Notes under the pieces: model-generated
Seen by the model: the letters and a program-made list of their open reading frames with translations, nothing else
What the model was told of the DNA's origin: nothing
Database searches by the model: none
Source of the DNA: Saccharomycopsis fibuligera x Saccharomycopsis cf. fibuligera
Taxonomy: Eukaryota > Ascomycota > Saccharomycetes > Ascoideales > Saccharomycopsidaceae
DNA: 64,000 nucleotides
Direction: 5' to 3'
Assembly (NCBI GenBank): GCA_001936135.1
Contig: CP012810.1
Span: 3,038,001 to 3,102,000, forward strand
Position numbers and translations under genes: made by a program
Part shown: positions 42,401-53,400 of the stretch, piece by piece
Position numbering within the stretch: the stretch's first letter is position 1
How the letters are laid out: every line of letters begins with the position of its first letter

Positions 42401-44217
42401 AAACAGATGATACTGGTGACTTTAAAATTAGTAGGCAATACATTATTGAGATACTATTTGACGTTTTTAGAGAAAATCGAGACATTTCAGACTTGAGAAA
42501 CCAAATTTACTTGAGTATCTTCATTTTGAGAAATTATCCCAAATATTCTCAATTCATCAGATTGAATGATCTGTCATTGGATAATTTGATTGAAAAAGTA
42601 TGTAATGTGAACCAGTTGGATGAAGTAGAGCAAAATATTGCGGCGTTGAGAAATGATTGTGAGCTTAGTTTGCAAAGCTTATTGAGCACTTATCGTCCCA
42701 CAAATTTGAATGACGAACTTATTTATTACTTTGAAAAAAGCAAATTTTATAACTTATTGTTCAACTTGTATAGGGTTGAGCGAAAAAGCAGCAGATTATT
42801 TCAATTATGGATTAATGAAAAAAGCTCCTTGACCGAAAAGTTTAATAATTTCGAAATTATTCAGTTGTGTTTTGGACTTGTTGTGAAAGACAATAATTTG
42901 AGCGAATTGCAAAAATTGACAAAACAAATAGAACTCAATTTTAAAGTATTGGTGCTTGAGGGCAATCTCAAAGATCTCATTAAAGTTTTGATAAAGTACA
43001 ATCATCAGTTCAATAAGAAAATTTACAGCCTTAATGATGAGAAGCTTCAGTTTGAATATTTGTCTGCGCTTTTTGAAATAGTATTTGGTGATTCCAAAAG
43101 TATCCAAAATGACCTGGTTGTTGATGAAGAAGACATTATTGCTTATGTTTCATTGTTATGCAGATTCAACACTGTCGAAGCAGTAAATTTTTTAAAGAAA
43201 ACCAATCCAAGTTTTTTTTCCCCAGCAATTAATGAAAAATTTATCAGCCTTTTTAAGTATCATAAAATTATTGAAGGTTTAATCTACATCACTTTTGAAA
43301 TTGAAAACAACTATTTCAAGACTTTGGATGAAGTAACAAGCTACTTGGGATCGAGAGTCTTAAGCGAATTGGAAACTAAAGAAGACGTTCAAAGTACTTT
43401 CAACGCCAAGGACCTTGAAAAAAACTTGTGGCGTTATTTATCCGTTGCTGTAAATGCATGCAGAATAGTTACAAGCAAAAATTCAAATGAGGGCGAAACT
43501 CTTTGGATTAAGCTTAATAGCTCAGTGAATCAATTAATTAGAAAGGTTGAAAAAACCCCCGTGAGCCCGCCAAAGCTTAAGGATCGTGAATCCATCATAT
43601 ATCTTTTGAAAAGAATACTACAAGACATCTTCATTAGTTTGATTAACACGAATTTTCAAAATGATTCAAACACAAATACTGTCTATAATGATGCTTTCCT
43701 TCGAATCTTCAATCAATTTTTGGACAACACCTCTTCTGATGACAAGGCCTCAACTACTCCCACTACACTCAGCGATGTTAAAGAGATTATAAATGATATT
43801 TTCTTCTTGAATGTTTATCAACAAGAGTCTCTTAAAGTAACTTTGAACTTATACAACAGAGAAGTGCTCAAACATTTACAAGCGATAGAGATAGAAAATG
43901 CTAAAGGGATAACAATGAACGGAATTGGATGCACCGGATGTGGTAAGAGAATATGGGGTCGAAAAATTAGTACTAAAATTTTTCAAAATTGGGAAGATTT
44001 TAAAAGAAAAAAATTGGAATACTTGATTCAAAATGGCAAAAAAGTCAATAGTAGTGATTATGTGGGTAATTTTGAATACAAAGATGATTTATGGAAAGAG
44101 CTTAAGGTGGTGATTTTTAAATGTGGTCATGGGTATCATTTACAGTGTATCGAGAACTTGGGTGGTAAGGAAGGCGATTTGCTGTGTGTTGTGTGTCATG
44201 CTAAAGAAGAAGAGTGA
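39482..44217 (+). CDS. VPS8: CORVET subunit Vps8, two exons
   Basis: Vps8 is the Rab5 (Vps21)-binding, endosome-specific subunit of the CORVET tethering complex. The main frame has no ATG at its 5' end: it is open from 39592 and its first residues (FHNFWLDNADDDDD...) continue smoothly into the beta-propeller. A 30-base first exon (39482-39511, MNPDSSIDEY) joined over an 80-base intron supplies a start in the right phase, giving 1551 residues. Domains: WD40-like N-terminal propeller (about 80-480, with HEYGHIFLWDVT), a long alpha-solenoid, and a C-terminal RING-H2 (about 1456-1545; CTGCG, CGHGYHLQC, CVVCH). An in-phase ATG at 39359 would add 41 residues; I prefer 39482 but cannot exclude the longer form. 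Confidence 0.9.
39512..39591 (+). other. Intron of VPS8
   Basis: 80 bases: donor GTATGT (39512-39517), branch-like TATTAAC (39572-39578), acceptor CAATAG ending 39591, phase 0. An alternative acceptor at 39581 would lead to an immediate stop, so 39591 is the workable one. Confidence 0.85.
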
Positions 44218-44563
44218 TGCAAATTAGCCACATACAAGCCTTAAACATGTTGAGTTAATTTTATTTAGCAAATGAATCACGGTTAGTACAACTAAGCTCT
44301 CAGCTTAAGATCTTCATATTACATTGTAGTTCAGCTAACCCATAATGTTTATTGGAAAAGGTAAAACGTCTACTATCAGTTTTCAATTTATTATGTAATT
44401 TTGAGTTTATTTTTTATTTTGACAAGGCTAACAAGGTTCTGTTGTTCAGCTATACTTCTTACATATGCATTTGTAATTACGGTTGTTGCTATCTTTCGTT
44501 TCAAAAAATTTGAAAGTAGATCAAAAATAAACTTGTTAGCTTATTAAAACCACCCCGAAAAAG

Positions 44564-44585
44564 AAAAAAAAAAAAAAAAAAAAAA
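44564..44585. repeat. Poly(A) tract
   Basis: 22 consecutive A in the convergent region. Confidence 0.9.
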
Positions 44586-45042
44586 CAGATTTTCTACGGA
44601 TTTGGTATTTGTGTGGCCCCTTTGGCTTTCAATTGTCTTTATCGCTTACTATTCACTCAACCTATCGTAGATTGTAAGCAGCTCAATAATTTATCGATCT
44701 TTACATCTAATGATCTCCCCTGAAGTCAAATTGACCAAGAAATTTTGAATATTTGACTAGAAGTGTTAAAGTCTTTGCATTTTTTCGACTTTGAGAACAC
44801 CTTCGAATTTCACAACAATTTCCAGAAATATCAGTTTACAGAAGTCAGGAGGGATATTAGAACCAGTTATAACTGTACTTTCTAACCCGGTGGGCCTTTT
44901 TTTATTGGCTTCTTTGTAAATCTTATTTTTATCTAAGGAAAAACAAAAATCACCTTCTAGCCATTGTATACACTGGAATTTATTGTTATTTTGCTTATAG
45001 GACGAATTCTTTAGATCTCAGAGTTAATTATTATTCCGCTTG

Positions 45043-45060
45043 ATTATCATTAATGATAAT
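45043..45060. repeat. 18-bp perfect palindrome
   Basis: ATTATCATTAATGATAAT is its own reverse complement and is followed by two further AATGATAAT-like units. AT-rich; purpose unknown. Confidence 0.8.
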
Positions 45061-45617
45061 AATGATAATAATATTTTTATGGATACAGCCCTACAAGAAG
45101 TGACTCTCTTTCACAATTACGAGAGAATCTTGCCATATTAGTACATTATTTATTTTTTGCCTTATGTTCTTGCCTCTTTTTCTATTTGCGATGCTCAGAT
45201 TTTAAATATTAACTTTATGCGGATATTAAAGAATCATAAAAGCTTCTATGCATGGAAAAGTATTCTGCATATGCATGGTTATGCTTTGCTTCTACGCACA
45301 TTTATGCGTGATAACATTTTTGAAGATAACTATATCCTGTCTTCCATACTGTAGGATGAAGTCAAGCTAGCTTATATAATAATACAAGAAGCACTTTTTA
45401 GCTTGAACTTAATGTGCCTTGAGACTTTTTAAAACTTTTTAATTTTTTTAAAGAAAAAAACTGAGTATAATTTTTGCAGCAGGTAGTCCAATATCTAGGA
45501 TATTTTACGAAAAAACATAAAGGAAGCATAATTTATATACAAAATATACTTGTTGTATTTTAGTATCCTACTATAATTTTCACCTTATAATTATCTTGAC
45601 ATTTGTCACTTGTAAAC

Positions 45618-47117
45618 TTAACGAGGAAACAATAACCAGACTAGCCAAAATAACACTGACACCCCAACTACACTTGCTCTGCCCCGGGTGGTAGTTATTC
45701 CAAAAAGCCCCCATCCAATAATACCATCAATGGCCAAAGTAACATTTCCAATGAACTTATCATATACTGTTGGCTTGAGGTATACACTATCTTTACTTTT
45801 AATACCAACTTGGTCAATAAGCAAGTATCCATTATCGTCAATAATATTTTCTGGTGGCTGAAATGGCACGCTCATGTGGAGGAATACTGGCTTGTGATCA
45901 GATAACGTTACTTGAGGGATTGAATCATACTTAATTACGCGTTCCACTGCAGGGGCAAAATCATTATTTGTGTCTTTTTTGCTATTATTGCCGTTGATAT
46001 TTGGGAGACTAAATGACGAACTGGAGCCTAACGGTAAGGATGCAAGCGATGAAGACGAAGGCAGAGAAAAAGTTGGCGGTGATGGGGAATATGCTTGGTA
46101 TAGTACTCTATCACACCAAGAAGGCGCCCTCTTGAAATTGTAATTATTGGTATGGTCATGAAATTTGTAAGTTGGCGCGAAGGTTATCTTGGCCTCATTG
46201 AAGCCCCAGAATGCTTCTTTTTTGTCGAGTCGTGAAATGGTAAGTTCATCAACAGAGGCTAAGTCGCTTGGGTCGCTGATTTTACTTCTGCTACTGCTGC
46301 CATTACCGTTATTGGTGGTAGCTCTGTTCAATGGCTCAACTTCCTCAGAGTCAGTATTGTTGTTACCTTCGTTGAATAATTGGGATGCTGGCAGCAATTC
46401 TTTATTTGCCGAGGCTCTATAGTTCAAATCACCCATGATGAAACAATGCGCTTTAGGACTAAGAACACCCCAACCATCATTAAAATCAAGGGATCTCATT
46501 AAAGAAATTAAATCCTGATTACGTTTCCGCCAATGTCTGATACCTTCATTAGCATTCAAATGACAACAAGTAAAAGTGAACTCTGCCGTGCTGGTGCTGC
46601 TGCCATCAGCCAAAGTAAATCGTAATCCACAGGCCCCCTTTAAACTGGAATAAAAATGTCCGCAAGCTGAACTAGCTGCTCTCACGTTTGAAAACTTTGT
46701 AAGATATGGACTGATCAAAATAAGCCCAATGGCCCCCATATGAGCAATCCCCACCACTTCAAAATTATAATTAGCAGCGCCACCTCCTTCTCCACCATTG
46801 TATTTGTCATTAAGTAGCGTAATTAATACATTATTTGCAATTTTATTCAAGTATCCCCTGACAATTAAGGGAAAGGATCCATCTATGATGCTGCAAAGTT
46901 CTTGGAATCCAAAGGCATAAATGGTGCAGGCGTTATCAGGGAGAGCTTTTCTCACGTTTTCGGTAAAGTTTTTGTATACAGGTGATGAAGAAGAGGAAGA
47001 AGAAGAAATAATATCAGATTGATCTTCATGGTGATGGGATCGATGATGAATGAGTTGTTTGGCGTGTTTTCCGCAGTTTAAAGTAAAGGTAAATATTGGA
47101 ACTTCCAGGCTAGGCAT
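45618..47117 (-). CDS. INP54: Phosphatidylinositol 4,5-bisphosphate 5-phosphatase, tail-anchored
   Basis: The 499-residue protein has an inositol polyphosphate 5-phosphatase domain: FGFQE (Mg-binding Glu), CHLNAN, the catalytic MGDLNYR, RAPSWCDRVLY and the LSDHKPV motif, in the family order. The closest layout is S. cerevisiae Inp54 (384 residues), which hydrolyses PI(4,5)P2 at the ER. As in Inp54, the C-terminus is a single hydrophobic tail (about residues 479-496, ASVVGVSVLFWLVWLLF) that would anchor the protein to the ER. Insertions of poly-Ser (about 39-46) and two Ser/Asn/Gly-rich loops explain the extra length. No SAC1 or proline-rich domain is present, excluding the synaptojanin-type Inp51-53. 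Confidence 0.93.
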   Translation of the reverse strand: MPSLEVPIFTFTLNCGKHAKQLIHHRSHHHEDQSDIISSSSSSSSPVYKNFTENVRKALPDNACTIYAFGFQELCSIIDGSFPLIVRGYLNKIANNVLITLLNDKYNGGEGGGAANYNFEVVGIAHMGAIGLILISPYLTKFSNVRAASSACGHFYSSLKGACGLRFTLADGSSTSTAEFTFTCCHLNANEGIRHWRKRNQDLISLMRSLDFNDGWGVLSPKAHCFIMGDLNYRASANKELLPASQLFNEGNNNTDSEEVEPLNRATTNNGNGSSSRSKISDPSDLASVDELTISRLDKKEAFWGFNEAKITFAPTYKFHDHTNNYNFKRAPSWCDRVLYQAYSPSPPTFSLPSSSSLASLPLGSSSSFSLPNINGNNSKKDTNNDFAPAVERVIKYDSIPQVTLSDHKPVFLHMSVPFQPPENIIDDNGYLLIDQVGIKSKDSVYLKPTVYDKFIGNVTLAIDGIIGWGLFGITTTRGRASVVGVSVLFWLVWLLFPR

Positions 47118-47605
47118 TATGATTTGTGTGTTTTATTCAACTTATTTCAATTCCTTAATTGTTTCTTTTCTTGAGAAATAATTTTTGTGTATTAATTATG
47201 TTAATTGATGTTTTATCTCTATTTAATATGCATGCCCTGACTATCTCATCGCGATAAAGTGTCAGTTTACAATTGCTTTTGGCCTTTTTTGGACTTTTGG
47301 CCTATTTTACTTGTCACGGGGCTCAAAACCAATATAACTTAACATGAAAACATCCTGCGTCTTTACTACTAGTTTTTGCAATGCGATGTGAATGTTTGGT
47401 TTCGACGGCCATAGACCTTTATTTTACGTTGCGATAATACTAGCCTTCCTCCCCCCCCCCCATATTCCTACAAAAGTCGAAGGTAAACTTGCTCAATAAC
47501 GAATTCTTATCAGCCACTAGCTTCTGCCTAATCTACACACAAACCCAACACAAAACGAGTAAAAAAAATCCGTCTTCTCACATAATCTAATCAAATACAA
47601 GGCTA
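47118..47605. other. Intergenic region INP54 5' / WD40 gene 3'
   Basis: INP54 promoter and the 3' flank of the WD40 gene (tandem, minus strand). Contains an 11-C run at 47451-47461. No gene seen. Confidence 0.5.
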
Positions 47606-47760
47606 TTAAACTCTAATAAGTAATAACTTTTCACCATTCACAACTGCTAACACTCCGTCACTGTTGATTTCTCCAGCATTAATCTCATAACTAGGCAAGC
47701 TGACCCTATGTTGCGTTTTGGCATCGACTATAGTCTCCAGCAACGTAGCAGAATCGTTAC

Positions 47761-47814
<54 letters not shown>

Positions 47815-48999
47815 TAATTGTATGGTTTGCAGTGTTGCTAGTAGCACCAGAGATAGAAGAAGAACCACCTGAATTCTTGAAAATGGCGGCAAAATTATAG
47901 AACAGCAAGTGATGTTTGCTTAAGCATCCTACAACGTACTGATTATTGCTCCCTGCAGCAGAAACATTCTGCAGCAAAGCCGAAGACAGAACCACAGTTA
48001 CTGGGGCCTCACTAGTCAATGGATTGATGAACCCAGTGACCAGTCCTTTTTGAGCTGGTTCAGTGTATCCAGCGCCACCTTGCAAATTGGACAAGTCGTA
48101 TTTCTTGAACCATCCATTGCTTCCAATAACAATAAGTTCAGATTGACCATTACTGAAAAAATCCACCACCTCTGCATTGGTATTGTAAGTGTCATAAGTG
48201 GTCGGATATAAGGTAAGTACCCATTTTTTGTTTTTCCAGTCCAAGATACGAATAATGTTGGATGCTTCAAGCACCGCCAAGTAATCGTCATTTTTGAAGG
48301 TTGCAAACTTGATTTTAAGACCAATATTGTTTAATTCGAATGTCAATGGTTGATGATTGTTTAGCGGGTCATTGTAGATGATGACTTTCTTGGAGTCACC
48401 GGTGGTGGCTACTGTACCGTCGCTGTGCAAGTCAATTGAGTTGATGCATTCAGAATGGCTAAAATGTTTATCTTGGCCGAGTTTGTCGTATTGCAAATCT
48501 TGTAACCGTACCGTGGTGGTGTTAGCAGAGTTATTATTGGTATTATTTTTAGCAGAGCTGCTGGTATGGTCAATCAAAAGTAATTCATTCGAGTCATAGG
48601 ACGCCACAAGTAAGTGTTTAGCATTGAATTTTATTAAGTCAATTGAATGCTTGAAGACCAGGGATAAGTGCAAGTAGTTCTTTTTAAAGATGTATTGTTT
48701 TTGCAATGTTGTGGGCAAAGTATAACCTTGCCCGAGGTCGAGTGGAGACAATATCAAGACCTTGGAGTCAGCTGTGCCGAGGGCAAGCGATTTAGAGTTC
48801 CAGCCAGCAGTGGTTATTTGTTCTACGATGTTGAAACTATTCTGGTTAGTACTTTTCTGTTAACAAGTCAAGTTATGCGAAAATAAAGCACATACATGAT
48901 GGCCAGCGCATCCTTGGTGACAGGATCCACGGAGTTCTGATAGACCTCTGATATTAATACAGGGTTGGCTTCCTGCTGCTGTTTGCTCTGCTGAGTCAT
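47606..48999 (-). CDS. WD40-repeat protein, two exons, identity uncertain
   Basis: Spliced, this gene codes 444 residues (458 if the in-frame ATG at 49041 is used). The continuous frame (to 48836) lacks an ATG near its 5' end and begins mid-repeat; exon 1 (48896-48999) contributes MTQQSKQQQEANPVLISEVY and more, and joining restores ALAIIFNIVEQITTAGWNS and then LALGTADSKVLIL, a normal WD repeat. Further repeats follow: HSECINSIDLHSDGTVATTGDSKKVIIYN and DDYLAVLEASNIIRILDW. A poly-Asn run of about 17 interrupts the last repeat region (genomic 47757-47809). The overall size and the IRILDWKNKKWVLTLYP segment faintly recall the nucleoporin Nup37, but I do not assign this. Divergent from VTI1 across about 270-310 bases. 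Confidence 0.82.
48837..48895 (-). other. 59-nt intron of the WD40 gene
   Basis: Minus strand: donor GTATGT (48895-48890), branch point TACTAAC (complement of GTTAGTA at 48845-48851), acceptor AATAG ending 48837. Phase 2 (AT|T). At 59 bases it is close to the lower size limit for yeast introns. Confidence 0.88.
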
Positions 49000-49310
49000 T
49001 GCTGCTGTTTTGTGGTATCCAGCACTAGGTTTCTGCTCCATATGGGGCTCTTTGCTATCTGCTAAAGCTTCATTTTTGAATATTTTTGTTTTTGTTTACT
49101 GCGAGTGATCATAAATGACTAATCCATTACATAATGCTGTGTGTCACATGACCAGGTAGCCTGGCGGTAGAACACAGCGGCAAAAGCTTTAGGCGCCAGA
49201 AGACAGAAGACTGAAGATAGAAGACAGCAGCAGCAGCAAAGCAGAGTGACAGCCAGTGATAAGGCCATCATCAGCTACGCAATACGGACAATAGTACCAC
49301 AATAGAAACC
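49000..49310. promoter_or_regulatory. Divergent promoter, WD40 gene / VTI1
   Basis: About 311 bases with GTCACATG, and on the minus strand a three-codon upstream frame (ATG AAG CTT TAG) just ahead of the WD40 gene. Short GAAGA/CAG repeats occur at 49200-49240. No further gene. Confidence 0.55.
49143..49150 (+). promoter_or_regulatory. GTCACATG (Cbf1-type) site
   Basis: Exact RTCACRTG match in the WD40/VTI1 divergent promoter. Confidence 0.4.
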
Positions 49311-50166
49311 ATGTCAGAGCTCCTCAACACATACGAGGCAGACTTCCAACTCACACACACTGAGATTGAACAAAAGTTGGCCCAGGTGCCTTCTTTGGAG
49401 GGCGGTAAGTGATAAATGAATGAATGAATGAATGAATGCATGAATGCATGAATTAAATTGCTTGATATATTCTAGAGCAGTAGCTAACACACACAGCAGA
49501 AGCCAGACACTCCACTTTAAAAGAAATTGAAAGCTCTATTGATGAGTTGAAAGAGATTGTAAGTACTTTATTGGGAAGAAACCAATGGCTAGCAAACCAA
49601 AGTATCTGTGGTCTAACCCCATCAAGTATTATGTATCATACTAACCGCTACAGATTGGGTCTATGGACACCGAGATCTTGAGTTTACCTTCCAATAACAG
49701 AGCAGCCTACAACGCCAAAATTAGAACATTCAGAACACAACTATCCAACCAGGAAAAACAGCTTAAAAAGTACGAGGATGACGAAGATAGAAGACAGTTG
49801 TTTGGCAACCGCAGCAGCTCCCCGGCAAGTAATGGCAACAACTACAAGGACTTTGACCAAAGACAGTCGCTTTTAAAGAACAACGCCTCATTGTCAAGAA
49901 CCTCTGACAGACTTAGAGACAGCCAGAGAATCGCCAATGAGACCGAAGACGTGGGCGCCAACATTTTGAACAATTTGAGAGGCCAGAGGGAGCAATTGCT
50001 CAACAGCAGAAATACTCTTATGGAGGCAGATGGCTACGTGGACCGCAGCATTAGCACTCTCAGAACCATGAGTCGGAGAATGGCAGCCAACAAGCTTATC
50101 AGTTACGCGATAATAGCGGTGCTTATCATCTTGATCTTCTTGGTGTTGATTAGTAAGTTCAGATGA
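49311..50166 (+). CDS. VTI1: v-SNARE Vti1, three exons
   Basis: Vti1 is a Qb-SNARE used in Golgi, endosome and vacuole fusion. The continuous frame from 49663 has the second half; two upstream exons complete it. Exon 1 (49311-49404) MSELLNTYEADFQLTHTEIE; exon 2 (49500-49558) ARHSTLKEIESSIDELKEI; exon 3 (49654-50166) IGSMDTEILSLPSNNRA to the end. Spliced length 221 residues, near the 217 of S. cerevisiae Vti1. Landmarks: N-terminal Habc-like helices; the SNARE segment with DRLRDSQRIANETEDVG and DRSISTLRTMSRRMAANK; and a C-terminal membrane anchor (LISYAIIAVLIILIFLVLI). The SNARE core and tail are nearly identical to Vti1, so identity is secure. Upstream ATG of the unspliced frame at 49663 is internal. 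Confidence 0.95.
49405..49499 (+). other. Intron 1 of VTI1
   Basis: 95 bases: donor GTAAGT (49405), branch-like GCTAAC (49483-49488), acceptor CAG ending 49499, phase 1. The acceptor is tandem (CAGCAG): use of the first CAG (ending 49496) would add one Ala and keep the frame. A (TGAA)n repeat lies near the donor (49416-49437). Confidence 0.85.
49559..49653 (+). other. Intron 2 of VTI1
   Basis: 95 bases: donor GTAAGT, exact TACTAAC at 49639-49645, acceptor TACAG ending 49653, phase 0. Confidence 0.93.
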
Positions 50167-50457
50167 GCGGTTTTAGAAAGCAGTCTTATGTATTTTGTCT
50201 TGATATTTTGATATTTGGTATCCATCGGTATAATGGCATTGTGGAATTGTAGTGGCTATTACCATACCGCTTAGGGCAAAGTGCGCATCATCAGCGTTTG
50301 ACATGGCCGGGCAACCCTTCTTCCGACGATGGCCATCACCTTGCCTCTCTTGCCCTTAATTTACCTTCAACCTTTTTACTCCCATTTTATATCAACCGCG
50401 AGCAATTAACAGCCAAAGTCAACTAACTTTCTATCTGCTGCTTCTCAACGTTTCTCC

Positions 50458-53400
50458 ATGACTGAAGAGTACCGCCCGCAGCAGCAGCAGCAGCAGCAGC
50501 AGCAATTGCTTCCTCCGCTTGACAGCCGCGCTACCGCCAGCACTGCTGGCAGCGATGCCGCCGCCAATGGTCTGCTATTACTGCAGCAGCAGCAGCAGTT
50601 ATACGGATCCAAACGGCTCAACATCGAAGATGCCCTTTCGTATCTCGACCAAGTCAAGTCTCAATTCCAAAAACAGCCAAATGTCTATAATAGCTTCTTG
50701 GACATAATGAAAGATTTCAACACTCAAAGAATCGATACGCCGGGAGTCATTGAACGAGTCGCTAATTTGTTCAAAGGTCATCCTGTGCTTGTTGAAGGAT
50801 TTAATACTTTCTTACCTCCTGGTTTCAATATTGTTTGCTCCTCTGATCCCAAAGGCCCTCATAATATTAGAGTTATTACTCCTAGTGGGATAATAACTGC
50901 CAACTCAGATGACAATTACTCTGCGGTGCACTCAATGGTGCCTCCGGTTGCTAATGCTACTCCTTATCCGGCACACTACAATAATTCTAACATAACTGCG
51001 GGTAGTGCAATTGGTGCGGTTGCGCAGGACCATATCAACCGTCTCAATGCATCAGCTTATAGCAGCAACTCAGTACCACCGCCTTTACCTCGAGAATATA
51101 ATCACAATTATCACCCATATCACTCGAGCTATGAGTCTAATAATAACGGCTCCACAGAAGTGCTAGTGGAAATGGATGATGCCATCGGCTACGTAAACAA
51201 AATTAAACTTAGATTTACTAATGAACCACACATTTACAAAAGCTTCTTGGACTTGTTGCAAACATATCGCAGAGAGCAAAGGCCAATCCAGGAAGTTTAT
51301 GGCCAAGTTGCACTGCTTTTTCGAGATGCTCCGGATTTGTTGGCAGATTTCAAGAGATTTTTGCCGGATCCTGATGCAGTAGAAATGGGCCCAACGTCTG
51401 GTCAAAATCTAGCAGCAGGGTCAGAGACGCTACCTGAAGTAGTAGAACGTGCTCCTCAAAAGGGACTTTCTCGTCTCCCCGGTGTTGCAACTTATGATGG
51501 TGGGAATACATTACAAGCATCAGTTCGACCATTGGAGCGGCAAGCAGAACAACAAGGTCTACAACGTGCTTTTCAGCCTAATCAACGTTTGTACCAGCAG
51601 ACCCCACCACCACCTCCCCCAAAACAACTACCTCCACTTGCTCCCCAGCAGTCTCCTCCTCGACCAGAAGAGTATGCTCAATTACCACCGTATGGTAATT
51701 TTCAGTCCCCTGTTAAGGGAAACACCACCCAGGCATTCAAACAAGAACCTCGAGTTTCTATTTCGTCATCACAACCGCCGCCGCCACCACCACCACCTTT
51801 TCTTCCTCTACATGCTTCCTTTGATAATTTTGGTTACTTGAGTGAAAGAGAGACTCTTAAACCAGAATTTATCAATCAACACAAATTGCCACAGCACCAG
51901 GTACTGTACAGCAATCCTGCAGATGACCCATTTGGGCAAAAACAAATTACCAACAATACCCTTGATGAAGAATTGACCTTTTTTGATAAAGTTAGAAAAC
52001 ATATCAACAATAAAACCACATACAATAATTTTCTCAAATTACTAAACTTATACAGCAATGGCATAATTGATAAAAAAATGCTCGTTGATAGAATTGAATC
52101 GTTCATTGGTGATTCAGTGGAATTGTTCAGCTGGTTCAAAAAATTCGTTCAGTTTAATAATACCCCCTATCATATTGAAAACATTGAGTTCAAAAAGCAT
52201 CGACTTGAATTGGGGCTTTGCAAAGGATATGGCTCTTACCGTCAGTTACCGAAAACAGAAACCTATATGCCATGCTCCGGTAGGGACGAAATGTGCTGGG
52301 AGGTGCTCAACGACGAATGGGTTAGTCATCCATCGTGGGAATCTGAAGAAAGTGGATACATTGCTCACCGCAAGAATCAGTACGAAGAAAACTTGTATCG
52401 AGTTGAAGATGAACGGCATATCTATGATTTTCAAATTGAGAATAATTCTCGCACTATTCAAACTTTGGAAGTGATTGCTCATAAGATTGCTAATATGACT
52501 GATGAAGAAAAGAAAAAGTTTAAGTTGCCAGATGGGTTAGGCCATACCTCGAAGACAATATATAAGAAAAATATTCGGTTTATTTACGGTCCTGAGAAAG
52601 GGTTCAAAGTCATTGATGCATTACATGAAACTCCAGCCATTGCGGTTCCTATAGTATTGAAAAGATTGAAGCAAAAGGATGAGGAATGGCGCAAATCGCA
52701 TCGTGAATGGAATGATACTTGGCGAGATCAAGTATTGAAGTTGTATTATAAGTCATTGGACCACTTGGGGTTAACATTTAAGCAAACTGATAAAAAATTG
52801 TTAACAACAAAACAACTAATTTCTGAACTAAGCACAGTCAAAGTTGAAAGTAATAGTAAAAGGATCATTCCTTTGGCACCTAAGCCGCGAGAACAACTAG
52901 AATATAATTTTGATGATAAAGAAGTGTTGGTAGATATTAGTCGGTTAGCAATGACTTGGATTCGGATAAGTTCATATCTGGCTAATGATAAGATGAAGCT
53001 AAGCGACTTTTTTAATTCTTTTTTAGGATTGTTTTTCAATTTGAATGATGATATTCTTGAAAGGTTGCGGAAGTTGTCGGGAAGCAACAGCAACAATATC
53101 AACGACGATAACAACAGCCACCATCATCACCAAACTGCTGATATTCCGGAAGAAGAAGATCTGGCTTCGTCTGCTAGTAGTGCAACTGCTACCCCAACTT
53201 CAGGGCCACCATCAACTCTGCTACTTTTATCTGCATCTGCATCTGCATCAGTGTCTAGCTTAGGGCTCACTCCCTCATCAACATCAAGATCTCCGCAAAA
53301 GAAGGTTTCTGACTTGCCAACTATCAACCCTAGAAAGAGACATCGTGAGCCTGATTTGTTAAGGAATGTTTTGCGCAGAAACAAAAAGCTAAATACTCGG

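Larger units (their letters stand above)
44218..45617. other. 1.4 kb convergent intergenic region VPS8 / INP54
   Basis: AT-rich with an A-run (44564-44585) and an 18-bp palindrome (45043-45060). The frame at 45157-45354 lacks codon bias and conserved features. No gene supported. Confidence 0.55.

Noticed and set aside
48757-48757. TTG as initiation of the WD40 gene
   Set aside because: Conserved WD-repeat sequence continues upstream and is linked by a clear intron to an ATG.
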